Part shown: positions 25,731 to 38,605 of the stretch, in pieces | Layout: each line of letters begins with the position of its first letter | Numbering within the stretch: position 1 is the first letter of the stretch | Origin: Lanius collurio | Lineage: Eukaryota > Chordata > Aves > Passeriformes > Laniidae | Length of the DNA stretch: 64,000 bases | Assembly: GCA_020086605.1 (NCBI GenBank) | Contig: JACBWW010000048.1 | Location: forward strand, 2,558,012 to 2,622,011 | Direction of reading: 5' to 3' | Made by a program: the position numbers and the translations under genes | Notes under the pieces: model-generated | Databases searched by the model: none | What the model was told of the DNA's origin: nothing | The model's input: only the letters and a program-made list of their open reading frames with translations

Positions 25731-26838
25731 CTAAAACAAAGCAATAGTATAATCATGTCCAAGCTTTTGGGGTTCTTGGGGCATTTTTTATATTTACTTC
25801 TTCATTCTTCATTTCCATTGGCCTTAACTCTACTTTAGTCTACAAAAGTGATTTAATTATGTAATTCTGCACAACTGTTTTGTTATGCTTTAAATTAACA
25901 TTAACTTAATTTATTCTTTGAAATTCATGTACACTGAAATGCTTTACACTTTAATCAATTAGAATCCTGTATTATAACTCAATATTCTGATTAAGTATTT
26001 ATGCTGACACCACTTGTGACTGTTTTTAAGAACTCTGTACAGATTCATGAAACAAAACACCCACAGACTATTACAGACATTGAAATTCCATATACCTTTT
26101 CTAAACTCAAACTTCAACAAACATACTGAATGTCTGTTTTGTGCAATCCCAGAAAAGTACAGAGCAGCTGAATCCCACTTGTGGATGTGGCCTGCAGTAC
26201 AACAGCATACAGCTACTGAAATAAAAATGCAGCAACCACTAAACCCAAGGCTTAATGGTTCCATAAACTTTTAGGACAAAAGTATGCATTAGTGCATCAG
26301 GATGATGACATGGTAACTACATTTTCCACAGTGGATGTTTTGCTGTCTCAGAGGACAAGTAGTGGAATAGTGGAATAATAATTAATACCCTGTTCAGGCT
26401 CTTGACTATTGGTTTGCTACTTCTGGATGTCAATTTGACTAGAATTGACTTTAGGTACTTTTACAAAGCACTCTTCTAGCATTAAGGTAAGAAAGTTTAA
26501 CCTATGATTATATACTGTATAAGTAAAGACTAAACTTCTACAATCTGTACAGTTAGAGCAAAGAAACTGTAAATGACAATAGAAAAATCTAAAACTATGC
26601 AAATTTAAGGACTCAGAGCAGATATTTGAATTAGGTGGTTAAAACTTCACAAGTTTCCCCTATACTTGATTTAGAAAGCTTTGACCAGAAAAGAGTACAG
26701 CAATAATACAAGGTCGTATATTGGACCATATTAATTATCATCCATGGTGACAATTTTTCAGATAGCAAATATTGACTCAAGAAAACTCATGTGTCAAGCT
26801 TTTAAGAAGCAGCATGTGCACTTAGAAATGGTGCTCAC

Positions 26839-27057
26839 CTTATAGTGTGTAACAGAGGCAGGTTTATAGGGATGGTCACTTTCTACAACAGCATAGTGAT
26901 TGGAGGTAGTACAAGCTGAAAGCCCTTGCTCTGGCTGGTTTCCAGTGGTGCTGTCTGTAGACTGATTTGGGTTAAAAGCTGGAGGGGCATATTTCTGATT
27001 CAGAACTGCCACAGAAGGAAGTAGCTGTTGTACCAGGCCAAATACCTCAACAGCAAC
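26839..27057 (-). CDS. MYCBP2: MYCBP2 exon w22 (middle region)
   Basis: Residues 1089-1161. VAVEVFGLVQQLLPSVAV, NQKYAPPAFNPNQSTDSTTG, QPEQGLSACTTSNHYAVV and ESDHPYKPASVTHYK. The Asn/Gln/Ser/Thr-rich centre looks disordered. 73 codons, phase 0 on both sides. Acceptor GTTACAG, donor AAG|GTGAGC. Confidence 0.96.
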
Positions 27058-28211
27058 CTGTAACATAACACCACATGTGTTATTGGAATGTATTTTAACT
27101 TGGTGAAAACAATACTCCAATACTTCCACTTCTCTTCAATGGTTGTTTGAACATTCTCAGACTATCACTAACTACAATTCATTCAGTCATTTTTCAATTC
27201 TGCATCTACACAATCCTGACAGAAAAAGCATTGGTACATTAGTCTCCTCTTGGAGACTTGCCAAAGCTGAAACAAGAATCTGTACATAACTCTGAGATCC
27301 TTTCTAAAATAGCTTCTACTAAAACATTGAACATTAACGAACAGAAAGAAGCTCACAGAAAACAAATATCATACTAAAGTCATAGTTCAGTAGTCCTTTA
27401 TAATAATATAAATTTTTTTTTCAAATATCCAACATATTTTAATGCATGTAACCTTTAGCATTGCATTGCTTCCTGTAATCTTCATGCCATTTTCTACGCA
27501 GAGGAACACTTCTAAAGCAAAACACTTGATTGTTTCTAACCCCAGTTCAATGAAGAAACAAGGTAACCAAAATCTGACACTGTCTTTCATGACATGTCTG
27601 CTGGATTTTAAGTGGTCAGTTCTCTTTCCTCCCCCTTTAAAAGAAGTCAGAAAACAGCTTAGAGCTCATGAAAAAGCAGTAAAAGGCAATAGTGTCTACT
27701 AGCTAAGGTTTATTGACATTTGTAGCTCTAATACCAGATTTCAATAGTGTCCCAGACCAGGGACATAGAAGAATGCCATGCTACAGGAAAGAAACGACAT
27801 CTTTCAATCTCTCTAAAGTTGACAGAAATAATTTAATGAGCAAACGCTTTTGCTGTTTACTGTAAAAATAGAATTTATATAACATAAAAAACATTTCATC
27901 CCACCAATGTCTATAAGTGAGTTGCAAATGACATTCTTCTCATTCCTTATCTTTTCCTACTATTAAAGCCTGTCATATTACTCTGCTTCCTTAAGGTATT
28001 TTTTCCCATAATGTTTTCAACTGAAGTTAAAAAAAAGGCCATTACATGTTTTTAAAATTCTTGACTCTTGGAAAATTTGTGAGTCGTGTTATCAAATATA
28101 AACCAGTAATTTACAAAATAGTAAGCAATCAAATGTTCAAATTTTCAGAGTAAACCTTTTCCTTGCCTAACATTCACACATTTCTTCAGTAATTTTTGCT
28201 GAGGAGCATAC

Positions 28212-28312
28212 CTTGGGAATAGCTGCTGCTACTGGTCCTATGTAAGCTATGATGAGGGGAAGCAGCATTGAAAATAGACTGGAAGAGCTGAGTAATTCTG
28301 GAATGTCTTCAG
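28212..28312 (-). CDS. MYCBP2: MYCBP2 exon w21 (hydrophobic segment)
   Basis: Residues 1055-1088. EDIPELLSSSSLFSM followed by LLPLIIAYIGPVAAAIPK. The run is hydrophobic enough to be mistaken for a membrane segment, but the family is cytoplasmic and the stretch is more likely buried helix. Acceptor TATTTAG, donor CAAG|GTATGC. Leaves in phase 0. Confidence 0.94.
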
Positions 28313-29093
28313 CTAAATAAAGATAATTAGAACAGAGGTATTATTAATAAACATACTATAGTTCAAAGCATATCTTATTTTTCTGGTTTGCCCTTTGTGA
28401 GTTAAATTTCTACTTCCTAGACTATTTTTACTTCAAATTGTTTTCATTATCTAGGGATTGTTGAACTGAGTCTGCCAAGTCCACCCAAGACAAATATGTC
28501 ATTATATACAGTTGTCTGTTGTCCTTCTCTTAGAGCACTATTTTATTGCATTCTTTGCCATTTTGTGAAGCTGTGTTCATATTTTCTACAGTGTAAAAGT
28601 TAGTACAACAGTCCTCCCAGCCCTTCAAATTAATTTTTATAGCACTATGTAATTATGTAATACTCCAGACATTTTGGCTACAATGGCTGACATCTATATT
28701 TCTCAAAAAGTGATGTTAAAGTGCTTATATATTAATTGCAATAAACAATTCTACTGATCACAACCTCTGTGCAAAACATGAATGAAATTGGCAACTAACA
28801 TGTCATGGAACATCTTTTGGATATAAAGAATCTTACCAGCTTTAATATGACACTTGCTAAATTGATGAGTAAATTTATACAAGGTATCTGATTATAGTAT
28901 CACAAGTATAACTCAATGATCTATAAAAATTACTCACAGTTCAATACCTATAGGAATAAAAGATTAGAAAAATATTCTTTGGAACGGAAAAGAGAAATAT
29001 CTCAGCTCTTATATTCAGGTGATACTCTACTACAATAGCTTGCTAGCAAAGTAAAAAGTTTTGAAAAGTAAAGCAAATTTTCTCAAGCCTTAC

Positions 29094-29236
29094 CATCTAC
29101 AGCAAGAGCTCTGTGCAACAAGTCTTTGGCTGCTCGTACAACAGCACTCACAACAGAAAGAGCCCTGCTACAATTTTTGTCTTCTTCATTAGCTTTGTTC
29201 AACAGCTGTGACTGCAGATCTCCGTCATACTCACTC
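29094..29236 (-). CDS. MYCBP2: MYCBP2 exon w20 (post-PHR2 helical region)
   Basis: Residues 1007-1054. SEYDGDLQSQLLNKA, NEEDKNCSRALSVVSAVVRA and AKDLLHRALAVD. Predicted helical. Acceptor TCTCCAG, donor GATG|GTAAGG. Leaves in phase 1. Confidence 0.95.
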
Positions 29237-31897
29237 CTGGAGAGTGGATTAAGTTAAAGTAAGTTCACAAATACAAAATTACATTGAAAAAATTACTGAC
29301 TAATTTTTGGCACAGAATAAGCAAAACAATTTATAATAAAGTGATAAAGAAAACGAAGAAACCATTGAGGATATTCTGGAGGGATGCCTTATTGTAAGTC
29401 CTTTGCAAGAACTTTATTTGGCAAAAAGCATAAAAGCATTTTTCTGCAATGCTTCTTTTCTCTACATGCCTTTTTAAACCACAGAAAAGTATTAATTGCT
29501 ATGCTCTTCCAAAGTCAGGTGCCTGTCTTGGTAAAAACCAAGCAATGTTAAATGCATCACAGAAACAAGTCAAACTTTGTTAATGGATATTTCTGCATTT
29601 TCATAAGAGAGAAAAAGATTCACCCTTCTTATTTCAAAGATTTAATATGGCTTTGGCATACACTCTTGGGCTTACCCTCAAAAACCAGTTATTTCTTTTA
29701 AATCCCCTCTGTATGTCAAATTGGGCTCTCCTAAACAACATTATGCACAAAACCATTTCAGTAAATGATATAAAAGATGAGGTTTGATTTGATTTTTCAA
29801 AGCAGTCAAACGACAATTATAATCTATTTCAAGCCTTCAATATGATAGTGATTAATTCCTGGCACAGAGAAATAAAATCACTCAGTCAATGTGTAAAACA
29901 AAATCTCCCATTCTCTTTTGGATATCTTATATTTGTCCAGAAAGATCTAATCTTCAAAACCTAATGCCAGAACATTATTATTTCAGGACTAGAACCTCAG
30001 AACATTCAAAAATTTTACTGTGAGCAGTTCAGTGAACAAGAATACCTCCCCTTCTCTGTGATGTGAATTAATCACTCTTACAAAAATATTATTTGGTTTT
30101 TTAATGTGTCCTGGAATTGTAGCTTTGCTGTCAACCTAAAGGCTTTTCCATTTGAATATTTTAGCCACTGATAGCGGGTGCAATTCAACTGAATACTTTT
30201 CCAACACATCTGTCCAAAACTTTTCTGCCCTTAGCAAAAGTGTGTTAACTTCTGTATGTGGCTTTCTTTGCAAATATATGAGAAACAATTCTATTGGTAT
30301 TTGAGCATCCTCCAAAAAAAATGAAGTGTGACTTTTACCAGCTGCTCTGTAATAGTTGAACATTTGTTTCTTTACTGTAGGCAAATCAAAACTTCAATTC
30401 ATTATATATCAAACAATGAGTCCTCAAACTAAGCCCATAACCAGAGTCATGCATCAGATAACATTAAATTTATGTTGTTCACGCAAACCACAAAAGACAT
30501 TGCGATTACAGTCAGCAGCCGCAATTTTTTTTCAACACAATTTACTCTGTAACAGTTTTGACTGGTACTGCTACAGTCTTTCAAAAGCTTGTTTAAATCC
30601 TATCAGTTGAAACAAAAAACCCATGAGACTGTTCTGATCTGAAGATAGGACCTTGGTGTGGAGTTCTTTCATATGCTTATTTATCATTAAGTTAGAATGC
30701 CTTGAAGCTTCCATTACTGAAATGATGTACTTGGCTTTTCTGAAATCAAATAAATTGTTATTTCTCCTAAATTTTCTCTTTTGCCTGTATAAAAGCAGAC
30801 AATCTAAGAGTGAAAAATAGATGTTTTCCTTGTCTTCTTTCATCCTTCTTACATAATGATGCTTCCCAATTATGATACTTCATAATAAATTCCAAGATTC
30901 CAGGAGACTAATTCAAAGTATAATGATCTGCACCACTGAAATTCCACTCTTTAATAAGCAATTACTGTTTTTACTAACAAGCTGGATCTTTGAGCACATT
31001 CTCATGTTTTAAGGTAGTTTAGAGCTATCCCAGATCTTCAAATCTACTATTACTATAGTTTTTCTAGCCACTTTATTTTTCCATATTTTAGCTTCTTTAA
31101 AATCTTCTTAAGAGCAATGTGTTCATGTGTTGGTTAGTCTAAAATACATCCGTTGGTGTAGCATTACTTATTTATATCTTCAAGATCTTTTATTAGATAG
31201 GTACACCTCACACAATCAAATACAAAAGATAATTATTATTCACTGATCCTTTTATTCCTTCCATCTTCTGTTGATCAGCTTTGTACTGCCAGTTTGAAAA
31301 TCGTGTCTTTATACAAATCAGGGTAAGCACCTCAAACATGAAAGCAATGCTTTCTGCAAAAGCATTAACACAAGTGAATTCCTACTGTCATCCTGAAAGG
31401 CTGAAGCAAAGCTTCCCTGCAAGCACAGTCAGATGTTTCAATTGATATTCTTCAGGCAACTGCAATTTCTCTTTTTATACCTTTGAACTCTAAGTAACAG
31501 AGGAGACAGCTCCTATACAAATAGACCTTGCTTCACTACATGATGCAATCATTTTCAGAAACTGAAGAACTGAATAGATCAGAGAGAGAAACATTCCAGT
31601 GAGTAATCTCTCAAATATCTCTTATGATATAGAAAAAACAGAAATTGAAACAGTGTATCTTATGAGTTCCCCATATTAGAGCTTTAAAGTAGTGAACAAT
31701 GGATGTTATAAGATAAGTCAACCATCTGTTATTTTGTCAAGACAAAAAACCAAAACCTTAAAACAGGACTAGAAGAGGCACCACAAGCCCACCCTGGATA
31801 CATTTATTTCTATCACTTCTTAAAAACAGATGTGGTATAACAGCACTGTGATGGTTTTGCTCACTTTTCTTAGAAATGACTCATTACACACACAGAC

Positions 31898-32076
31898 CTG
31901 TAATAAAGAATCTGCGGGATTTGTCCTCGTGTTTGGTTAGTGCCATTACTGCTCAGACTACACGTGCTGAATGTAAACGTTACACCATCTGGACACTGAA
32001 CTGTCGTCATGCCGCCATCTCCATTGGCAGTTCGGCTTCCATAATTCCTCAAACGAACGGCGTATTTCACATTTTC
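31898..32076 (-). CDS. MYCBP2: MYCBP2 exon w19 (PHR domain 2, end)
   Basis: Residues 948-1006. ENVKYAVRLR, NYGSRTANGDGGMTTVQCPD, VTFTFSTCSLSSNGTNQT and RGQIPQILYY. The closing GQIPQILYY strand matches GQIPQLLY in w11. Acceptor TCTAAG (an AAG acceptor, less common than CAG or TAG), donor ACAG|GTCTGT. Leaves in phase 2. Confidence 0.97.
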
Positions 32077-32612
32077 CTTAGAATGGAGAGCCAAAAACAG
32101 TATGCAGTAAAAAACAAGTATCTAATGGCTTCACGGTATATGAAAGTTATTATTTTACATTAATACTGGAGAGTCTGAAAAGTCCTTCAAAGCACTCCAC
32201 AAATGAAATTAAATGAAGAAAGATCCAGCATTTAATGAAAATCAAAGCTGTTGCGTGTTCCTAAACTATGGACTGTAATTTAATTTATTACTAATTGCTT
32301 TAAGAGTAAGGGGGGACCCAAGGAAATTAACTGCCAAGTTGCACAAAGTAATTAAAACATGTAAAACTATTCTAAAATTACTAAGCAACTACCATCTATC
32401 TTATGCTACTATAAAAACTGGGATCTAATTTCTATTAGCTGACAAGATTCAGAACTTTTCATTCACAGGGTGAAACCGAGACTTTATGAAGTACACATGT
32501 GAAGATCAACTTGTGAACTTGCACACAAACCCCCAAACAATTTACACCGAATATTTCAATTTAATTATCTAAAGTTCTATGAAACCTACGGATGTGCTTT
32601 TATTTTAGTTAC

Positions 32613-32744
32613 CTTTAGTGGCACAACTTTGTCAAGTCTGATTTCAGCTATGTCACTAGGAGAATCATCTGTGGTGTAAGTTCCTTTAACCAATTCTAAA
32701 GATGTCCATCTATGAGAATGAGCTGCATCTCCAGTATGATCACT
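32613..32744 (-). CDS. MYCBP2: MYCBP2 exon w18 (PHR domain 2, middle)
   Basis: Residues 904-947. SDHTGDAAHSH, RWTSLELVKGTYTTDDSPSD and IRLDKVVPLK. 44 codons, phase 0 on both sides. The loop carries small differences from human, which I remember as SEHAGDSTHSH. Acceptor AATCAG, donor AAAG|GTAACT. Confidence 0.96.
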
Positions 32745-33495
32745 CTGATTCAAAGAAACAAAATAATTTTCACACATTTATAACCTAAATACATGACACA
32801 GGCAATTGTGAAACTTATGTTTCAGTGCATAAATTTTTACATGGGGCATTGCAAACAGAAAGATGAAAAACCTGTTCAGAATCAACTGTAAAGCCTTTCT
32901 CCTAAAGGGAAAATTACTGAGCAGAGAGATTAATTTCCCACAGTAACCTGTGCTTGTCCTTTGGAAGGGATCAGAATCAACAGTTATAGCGAACAACTGC
33001 ATGTAAAAGAACTGAGTTTTGCTTCATTACAAGAACCTACAATACAGTTTTATGCTGCTTCTAAAACAGAACATCAGCAGCACATGAAACATCTGTGGGT
33101 ACAGTCTGACCATGCTGGTAGGCCATAACCCTTCTCTTCAGTTTCTTGTTTTAACTTAATTTCTTACTTTCATTCATAGTTTACACAGAGACAACTGGTA
33201 CTAATCTACATTTCGCTGCAGAAACTGAAATGCCCCCTATACTTCAAATATTATTTGTAATAAAGGAAAGTTCAAGACAATAACCAAAATAGGGGTCCTA
33301 CTGTGAATGGTACATATCTTGCAACACAAAAATCTCCACCACAAGCAACCCAAAAAACTCGATGACCAGTGCACTGTTTTACTGGTAGCCTAGACTGAAT
33401 TATAATATGACAATATCACATTGTAAAACATACTTTTAAAAAAAAAATTCAGAGCTTACTTTTGTCCAATTTGTTTTCCCAAATTCAGTACTTAC

Positions 33496-33702
33496 ATCAT
33501 CAACTAATACCTCCAGCTCATACTCATGAATTCCTCCTCCACCATAAACAGAAAATCCTACTACAACTACACCAGGTTTGTCAACAGAGAAACATATTGC
33601 ATCAGGGGATCCATTCCCAGTATTCCAGCTTCTTCCCTGACTTGTTTTAGTGAATCGGTTTGGAGTGGATTTGACAGAATGGAGAGAATTCAGTCCATCA
33701 AC
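33496..33702 (-). CDS. MYCBP2: MYCBP2 exon w17 (PHR domain 2, first part)
   Basis: Residues 835-903. VDGLNSLHSVKSTPNRF, SQGRSWNTGNGSPDAICF and VVVVGFSVYGGGGIHEYELE. The G-F-S-V-Y-G-G-G-G-x-x-E-Y segment is the PHR2 counterpart of G-L-F-G-G-R-G-E-Y in w9. Phase 0 on both sides. Acceptor TCTACAG, donor GATGAT|GTAAGT. Confidence 0.97.
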
Positions 33703-34514
33703 CTGTAGAAAGTCAAATACAGGTGTCAGAAAAGATTAACTGCTAAATGTTAGACAACTTTAATAAAGTGAATTAAATTACCAGGTATTTCAACTGGGTA
33801 AATTTTAAAAGTCAACTCATAAACCACAGAAGATGGCACTACTTAGCCTTCTAGTTAATATTGACTAAAAAGAAAGTATTTCTCATAATTAGAAATTAAC
33901 TAGGAATAATTCAGAATCCAATCAGTTTTTTTAAAGTATTTAAATATATATTTTATAGTATGATTACAAAAAAAAAATACAGATTAGCTGTACTAAAAGA
34001 AAGGTTAGGTATTTCTGCCTTAGGTACAGTCAAGATTAAGAGAGGGCAGAAACAGATGTTACATAACAGTAAAACCACCTTGAACTGAGGTGTTATCAAA
34101 AGCTTGATTCTTTCTGTGAGAAAAGCCTGTGGATAGCACAGACAGTGGCACCCCTTTAACAAAGTCAAATCCTGTTCTGTCACTTAACGAAATTACAGGC
34201 CTCATGAAAGGATATTCGATCGTACACATACACAAATATGCAGGCAAAAATCAAAGTACTCAAAACTTTGCCATTTTTTAAACAACCTGCAGTATTCTGC
34301 AGCCCTTGTGAAATAGCTAATTTTCAACAGTACTTCCCTAGTACAACGAATGCACGCCTTTAAATCCGGCAACACATCTGAGTTACTAAAGAACTGAGAA
34401 TTCCAGAATCTCTGAAAGATCTGCACACCTCTAAAATACCCGTCACAGCCTGTATACCATTTGTAATAAGTTTATCCTGAAAGACTTCTATAAATTATTT
34501 TATAGCAGCTTTAC

Positions 34515-34706
34515 CTCAGATCCTAATGCAGATGCTGTAAGCTCACTCACAATACTAGCAAGCAACCCACAGGTATTGGAAACCAGGTGTGAAGAGAAAA
34601 GTTCATTTTCTCTTCTAAGGCTGTTCCGTACTGGTAAAACAACAATGACCAACATCTTTTCCAGCACTTCCCGAAAGCTTGTCATTCCTGAAACATTTTC
34701 TTCACT
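34515..34706 (-). CDS. MYCBP2: MYCBP2 exon w16 (lead-in to PHR2)
   Basis: Residues 771-834. SEENVSG, MTSFREVLEKMLVIVVLPVR, NSLRRENELFSSHLVSN and LLASIVSELTASALGSE. Helical, Leu/Val-rich. Phase 0 on both sides (64 codons). Acceptor ACTGTAG, donor TGAG|GTAAAG. Confidence 0.96.
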
Positions 34707-36350
34707 CTACAGTATGACCAAAAACAACAGCAAATGACATGGTTATTCAAAAGAGCAAACCACAAACATTCACATATTGAAAGTATTAGGTAATTGAAAT
34801 ATTAGTGACTTCATAAAGATTACACATGTCTAGAGGTGGGAAAAAATTTAAAAATTCACAAAACTATCATAGCGTGTATTTCTTTCTCAAAAGAATTGAT
34901 TAATGCTCTTAATTTCCTGAAGGAGGTGGTGACTAGTTTTTTATTGCATTGGAAAGATATTGTATCCAGGTGTCCTTCTCAGGAGATGTCTTTTCTTTAT
35001 AGCCTAATAAAACCTATACAGCCCATAAAACCCACAGGCTTTTTAAGCATATATTACAACACAGTAATGCTACCTACGAAACTGCTAACGTAATTTTCTT
35101 TTGCAGTGTCTAAAAAAAGAAACTTGGAAACTTTGTTGTTTTGGTGTTAGCAAAAAAAAAAATCTTCTATGCAAAGAGGGAAGATAAAACCAGTGGTAGG
35201 ATGATTACAAACACAGTTGTTCTTTGCTGAATGAAGACTACGAAACAAATCTGAGCTTAGGCATCTGCTGTATTATCTGTCTAGGAGTAACATCCACTTT
35301 TTTATAACAAATATTCATACTGAAAATCATTTCCAATAAGAAAAATAAAATCATCTCTACTGATGAAAATCTAAGGTTTATCTTTCTCACACTTTTGTCT
35401 CCCAAAAATATCCAAGGAGTAAACAAACATAGAAGACAATCAGGTGAAGCACACCTGTACAGAACACTTCCCATCTTTTACAGTTAGGAGGCAGCTGTAT
35501 CCACAGCATAAATATTATATTTTCATTGAATAGTGCCTGCTGGGATTTTTCTCCATTAATTTGTGCAAATGCTTTTCAAGTCCATGAAAGCAGATGGCAT
35601 AATAATGGCCTACAGGAGTATGTCCCCCAGTTTAACTGAGTATTTTACAAAAAGCAGAAAATTTCTGACCTTACCTTTTGCTCAAAACTTCTGGTAGTTG
35701 TAGGCTCAACAACTATCCTTTATTTACTTTTCTTGCATAATTCATAATTTCACACTATCTTACCCCTGTTGTCTTGTGAAGAATACTATTTAGTAGTCCC
35801 ATTTCCCTGATTATTATCTTTACTCTTTTGATTCCTATGAATCAATTCTAAAATAACAGAACTGCTAAAATAGAGCATTCAAGAGCCCTTGATTAGGAAA
35901 TTGTTTAATATCCTTTGCTAAAACTGTATGAACTGGGATTCTCTTGTCGACTCCTTTAAAGACTCCAGTTTGGGACATGACTTTTTATTACTAAAGTCGT
36001 GTTGACTCTTCCTCAAAACACCAAATCTATCTACGTATTCCTCCTTGTGATAACATAAAAACATGAAAAACTGTTACAGAAAACACTACTCCAAAGTGTA
36101 TTTTTTCCAATTTAATATTCCAAGACAAGAACCATTTTTGCTCAGACATTCTCCAAAGAAGAAATAGTTGGAATGTTCCACACAAAAAGTTGAAATCTGG
36201 AAAAAATGTAAGATTCTGAACCAAGCCTTTTAGAAAGAAAACACTCAGGCAAATTCATCTACATCTTCGTCAAGCAAAAACTTCAAGGTACATAACAGCT
36301 TTCTGTTGGAAACTAAATAAAGTCATTAAACTTTTAGAATAGATGCTAAC

Positions 36351-36572
36351 CTGACTGAGCTTTTCCATGTGTGCAACCAGGAGAGGAAAGCGATGGGCCA
36401 GAGCAGAGTCGTTCTCAGTGCTGACTTGTTTAACCATGGAGCGCAGCAAGGCCTCTCCATCGTAAGCAATTGGGAAGATGGAGGTCAGCTTCACTGAAGT
36501 GTGGCACAGAGCAGACATGACAGCAGCAAGGAGCCGACTACTGGAGGTCTTGAAGTTTGCTTCCTGGATGTC
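36351..36572 (-). CDS. MYCBP2: MYCBP2 exon w15 (inter-PHR helical region)
   Basis: Residues 697-770. DIQEANFKTSSSRLLAAVM, CHTSVKLTSIFPIAYDG, LLRSMVKQVSTEND and HRFPLLVAHMEKLSQ. Phase 0 on both sides (222 bases, 74 codons), so the exon could be skipped without changing frame. Acceptor GTCTTCAG, donor GTCAG|GTTAGC. Confidence 0.96.
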
Positions 36573-37528
36573 CTGAAGACAAAAAAAAATTAGGAGAATG
36601 GCACCACGGCATTGAAACGAGAGAAACTACTTTTGAAAGAAAGTTTCCAGCTTTATTGTAATTATAAAAATAATTTAGAGGAAGCTTTCCTATGAATTTT
36701 ACATTACCTTCTCTCATAAGCTTGAATTTAGATCTTCAATACTGGAGTAATTAGAATTTCTTGGCTGGCATATTTTAAAATAATAAACCCATCTAATATT
36801 ACTTTTAAAATTATTGGATCCTTTGAAGACAAGGCATTTATTATCATTAACAACTATAATTAAACAACTTAATTAGAGTAATCCATTAAAGAACTGATTC
36901 TTCCTTGAAGAATATATGCTAATGAATTTTCATGCAAAGCAGCAAACTCACATCTCACCACAAGCAATGCAAGCAACCAACTACATTGTTTAGATGTGGG
37001 ATGCTCACTCACAATAAGCAAAGTACCCAGAACAAAGTTGTTGATTATAAAATAGTATTTCCAGCTGCTTTTCATGTAGTTGGCTGGATAAGAGCACTAC
37101 TGTAATGTTTAATAATGAAGAATTACTCAAGCAATAGTGATAAAAAATACCCTATGGATGCTCTTAGGCAACATGCAGCAAGAGTAAGCACATCTAAGGC
37201 ACAGCCTCAACACTGAAAAAAGCAGGTGCTGACAGTAACCAGCACCATGAATTTTCTTTGCTGTCCCACAGAGAATCTTAAAAATGAAAGAAGACAAAGT
37301 TCCTAGGCTCTTGTTGAACTATGTCTAGAGAACACACTAAACAAACACAACCAGAAACAAATCCAATACCCAGTCGTAAAAAAACCCCAAAACCCCAAAA
37401 GACAACAGAGCTCAGGTTGAAAATCAGGATAAATGCAAAAAATGAGTATCAGTTTTAAGTATTACTTGGTTTCAATTTGAGCAAAAGGGCAAACTAAGCC
37501 AGCATTCACTTGTGCCATTTTAATGTAC

Positions 37529-37803
37529 CTGGTCCAAACAGTTCAGCAAGTCACAAAGACATGCCCACTGGAGAGCTGGTGTTGGATAAAATGAATGGAA
37601 GCAAGCTGTGAATGTATTATGGCATTCTTGAAGAACAGCTTCTAAAAGACTGAGAGGCTGACTGAGATATCCTTGTGGATCATTGTCCAACTTCACCATG
37701 CAATGGTCAACTCCTTCAGATAAAATTTTTCTCAGCAAGGTCCTAGTTTTTCCAATGCAATCTGCTAGTTTGCTGGTTTCTTCTACAACTGCCTTAGCTG
37801 TAG
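37529..37803 (-). CDS. MYCBP2: MYCBP2 exon w14 (inter-PHR helical region)
   Basis: Residues 605-696, the largest exon in the window (275 bases). TAKAVVEETSKLADCIGK, TRTLLRKILSEGVDHCMVK, SLLEAVLQECHNTFTACFH and LQWACLCDLLNCLDQ. It is rich in Leu and Cys and predicted helical. Acceptor TTCTAG, donor CCAG|GTACAT. Leaves in phase 0. Confidence 0.96.
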
Positions 37804-38412
37804 CTAGAAGATTACACAAAGAGAAGCATTAAATGTACAATAATGAAACACTTTCATGTTAAAATTTTACATGCAAATAGAAAAACTGGAATTTAGCAAC
37901 ACTGTTGAATCTAAATTCAGAAAAGTTAATTCCAAAAGTAAAACAGTGAAGGGTGTTAAACTCTTTTCACAGAAATCTGAACATTAAAAACACCCACATT
38001 TCTAGCTTTGTATAATATATACTGCATTTTCATATGAGCATTGTTAAAGTACAGGCATAAAAACAATCTTTCAAATTCACACTGTGATCACCACTACAGC
38101 AGACACGATGTATAAAAATGGGAAAAAAAGAAGATACAAATAGTCCAAAACAACTCAAAAGACAAGTCCAGCAGGAAATTAACTGTAAAATACACAGGTT
38201 ACAGTGTAAACATGTGGTACTGGGATACTTTGTTATGCAGACAATTGAAAATATCCTGTTACTGACAGCAAGTCTTCTAATTGCTCCAATAAAACCATTT
38301 CTGTGAGCAATTGTATTTTATATCATAGCCTACATGAATACTTAGATCAAACTTTAAATATCCTGTAGATTATTTGCTGATAAATATCAAACAAGTGAAC
38401 TAACAGAAATAC

Positions 38413-38605
38413 CTGATATTGGATATATTTCACAGGTGTAGACCCTCAGCAATCTCAGGCAGCAAGTGCCCACAAAACGCAACCTTTCTAAATCCAGAAG
38501 AGTAGCAGTGTATTGGAAACCCTTCAGCCCACGAAGTTCTTCAACTCCCAGCACCAGTGTTGTCCAACTCCAGTGAAGAATGCTCAATAAAGATTCAAAG
38601 CATTC
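38413..38605 (-). CDS. MYCBP2: MYCBP2 exon w13 (inter-PHR helical region)
   Basis: Residues 541-604. ECFESLL, SILHWSWTTLVLGVEELRG, then LDLERLRFVGTCCLRLLRV and CEIYPIS. Leucine-rich amphipathic character suggests alpha-helical packing between PHR1 and PHR2. Acceptor GAAATAG, donor TCAG|GTATTT. Leaves in phase 1, the next Ala being split G|CT. Confidence 0.96.
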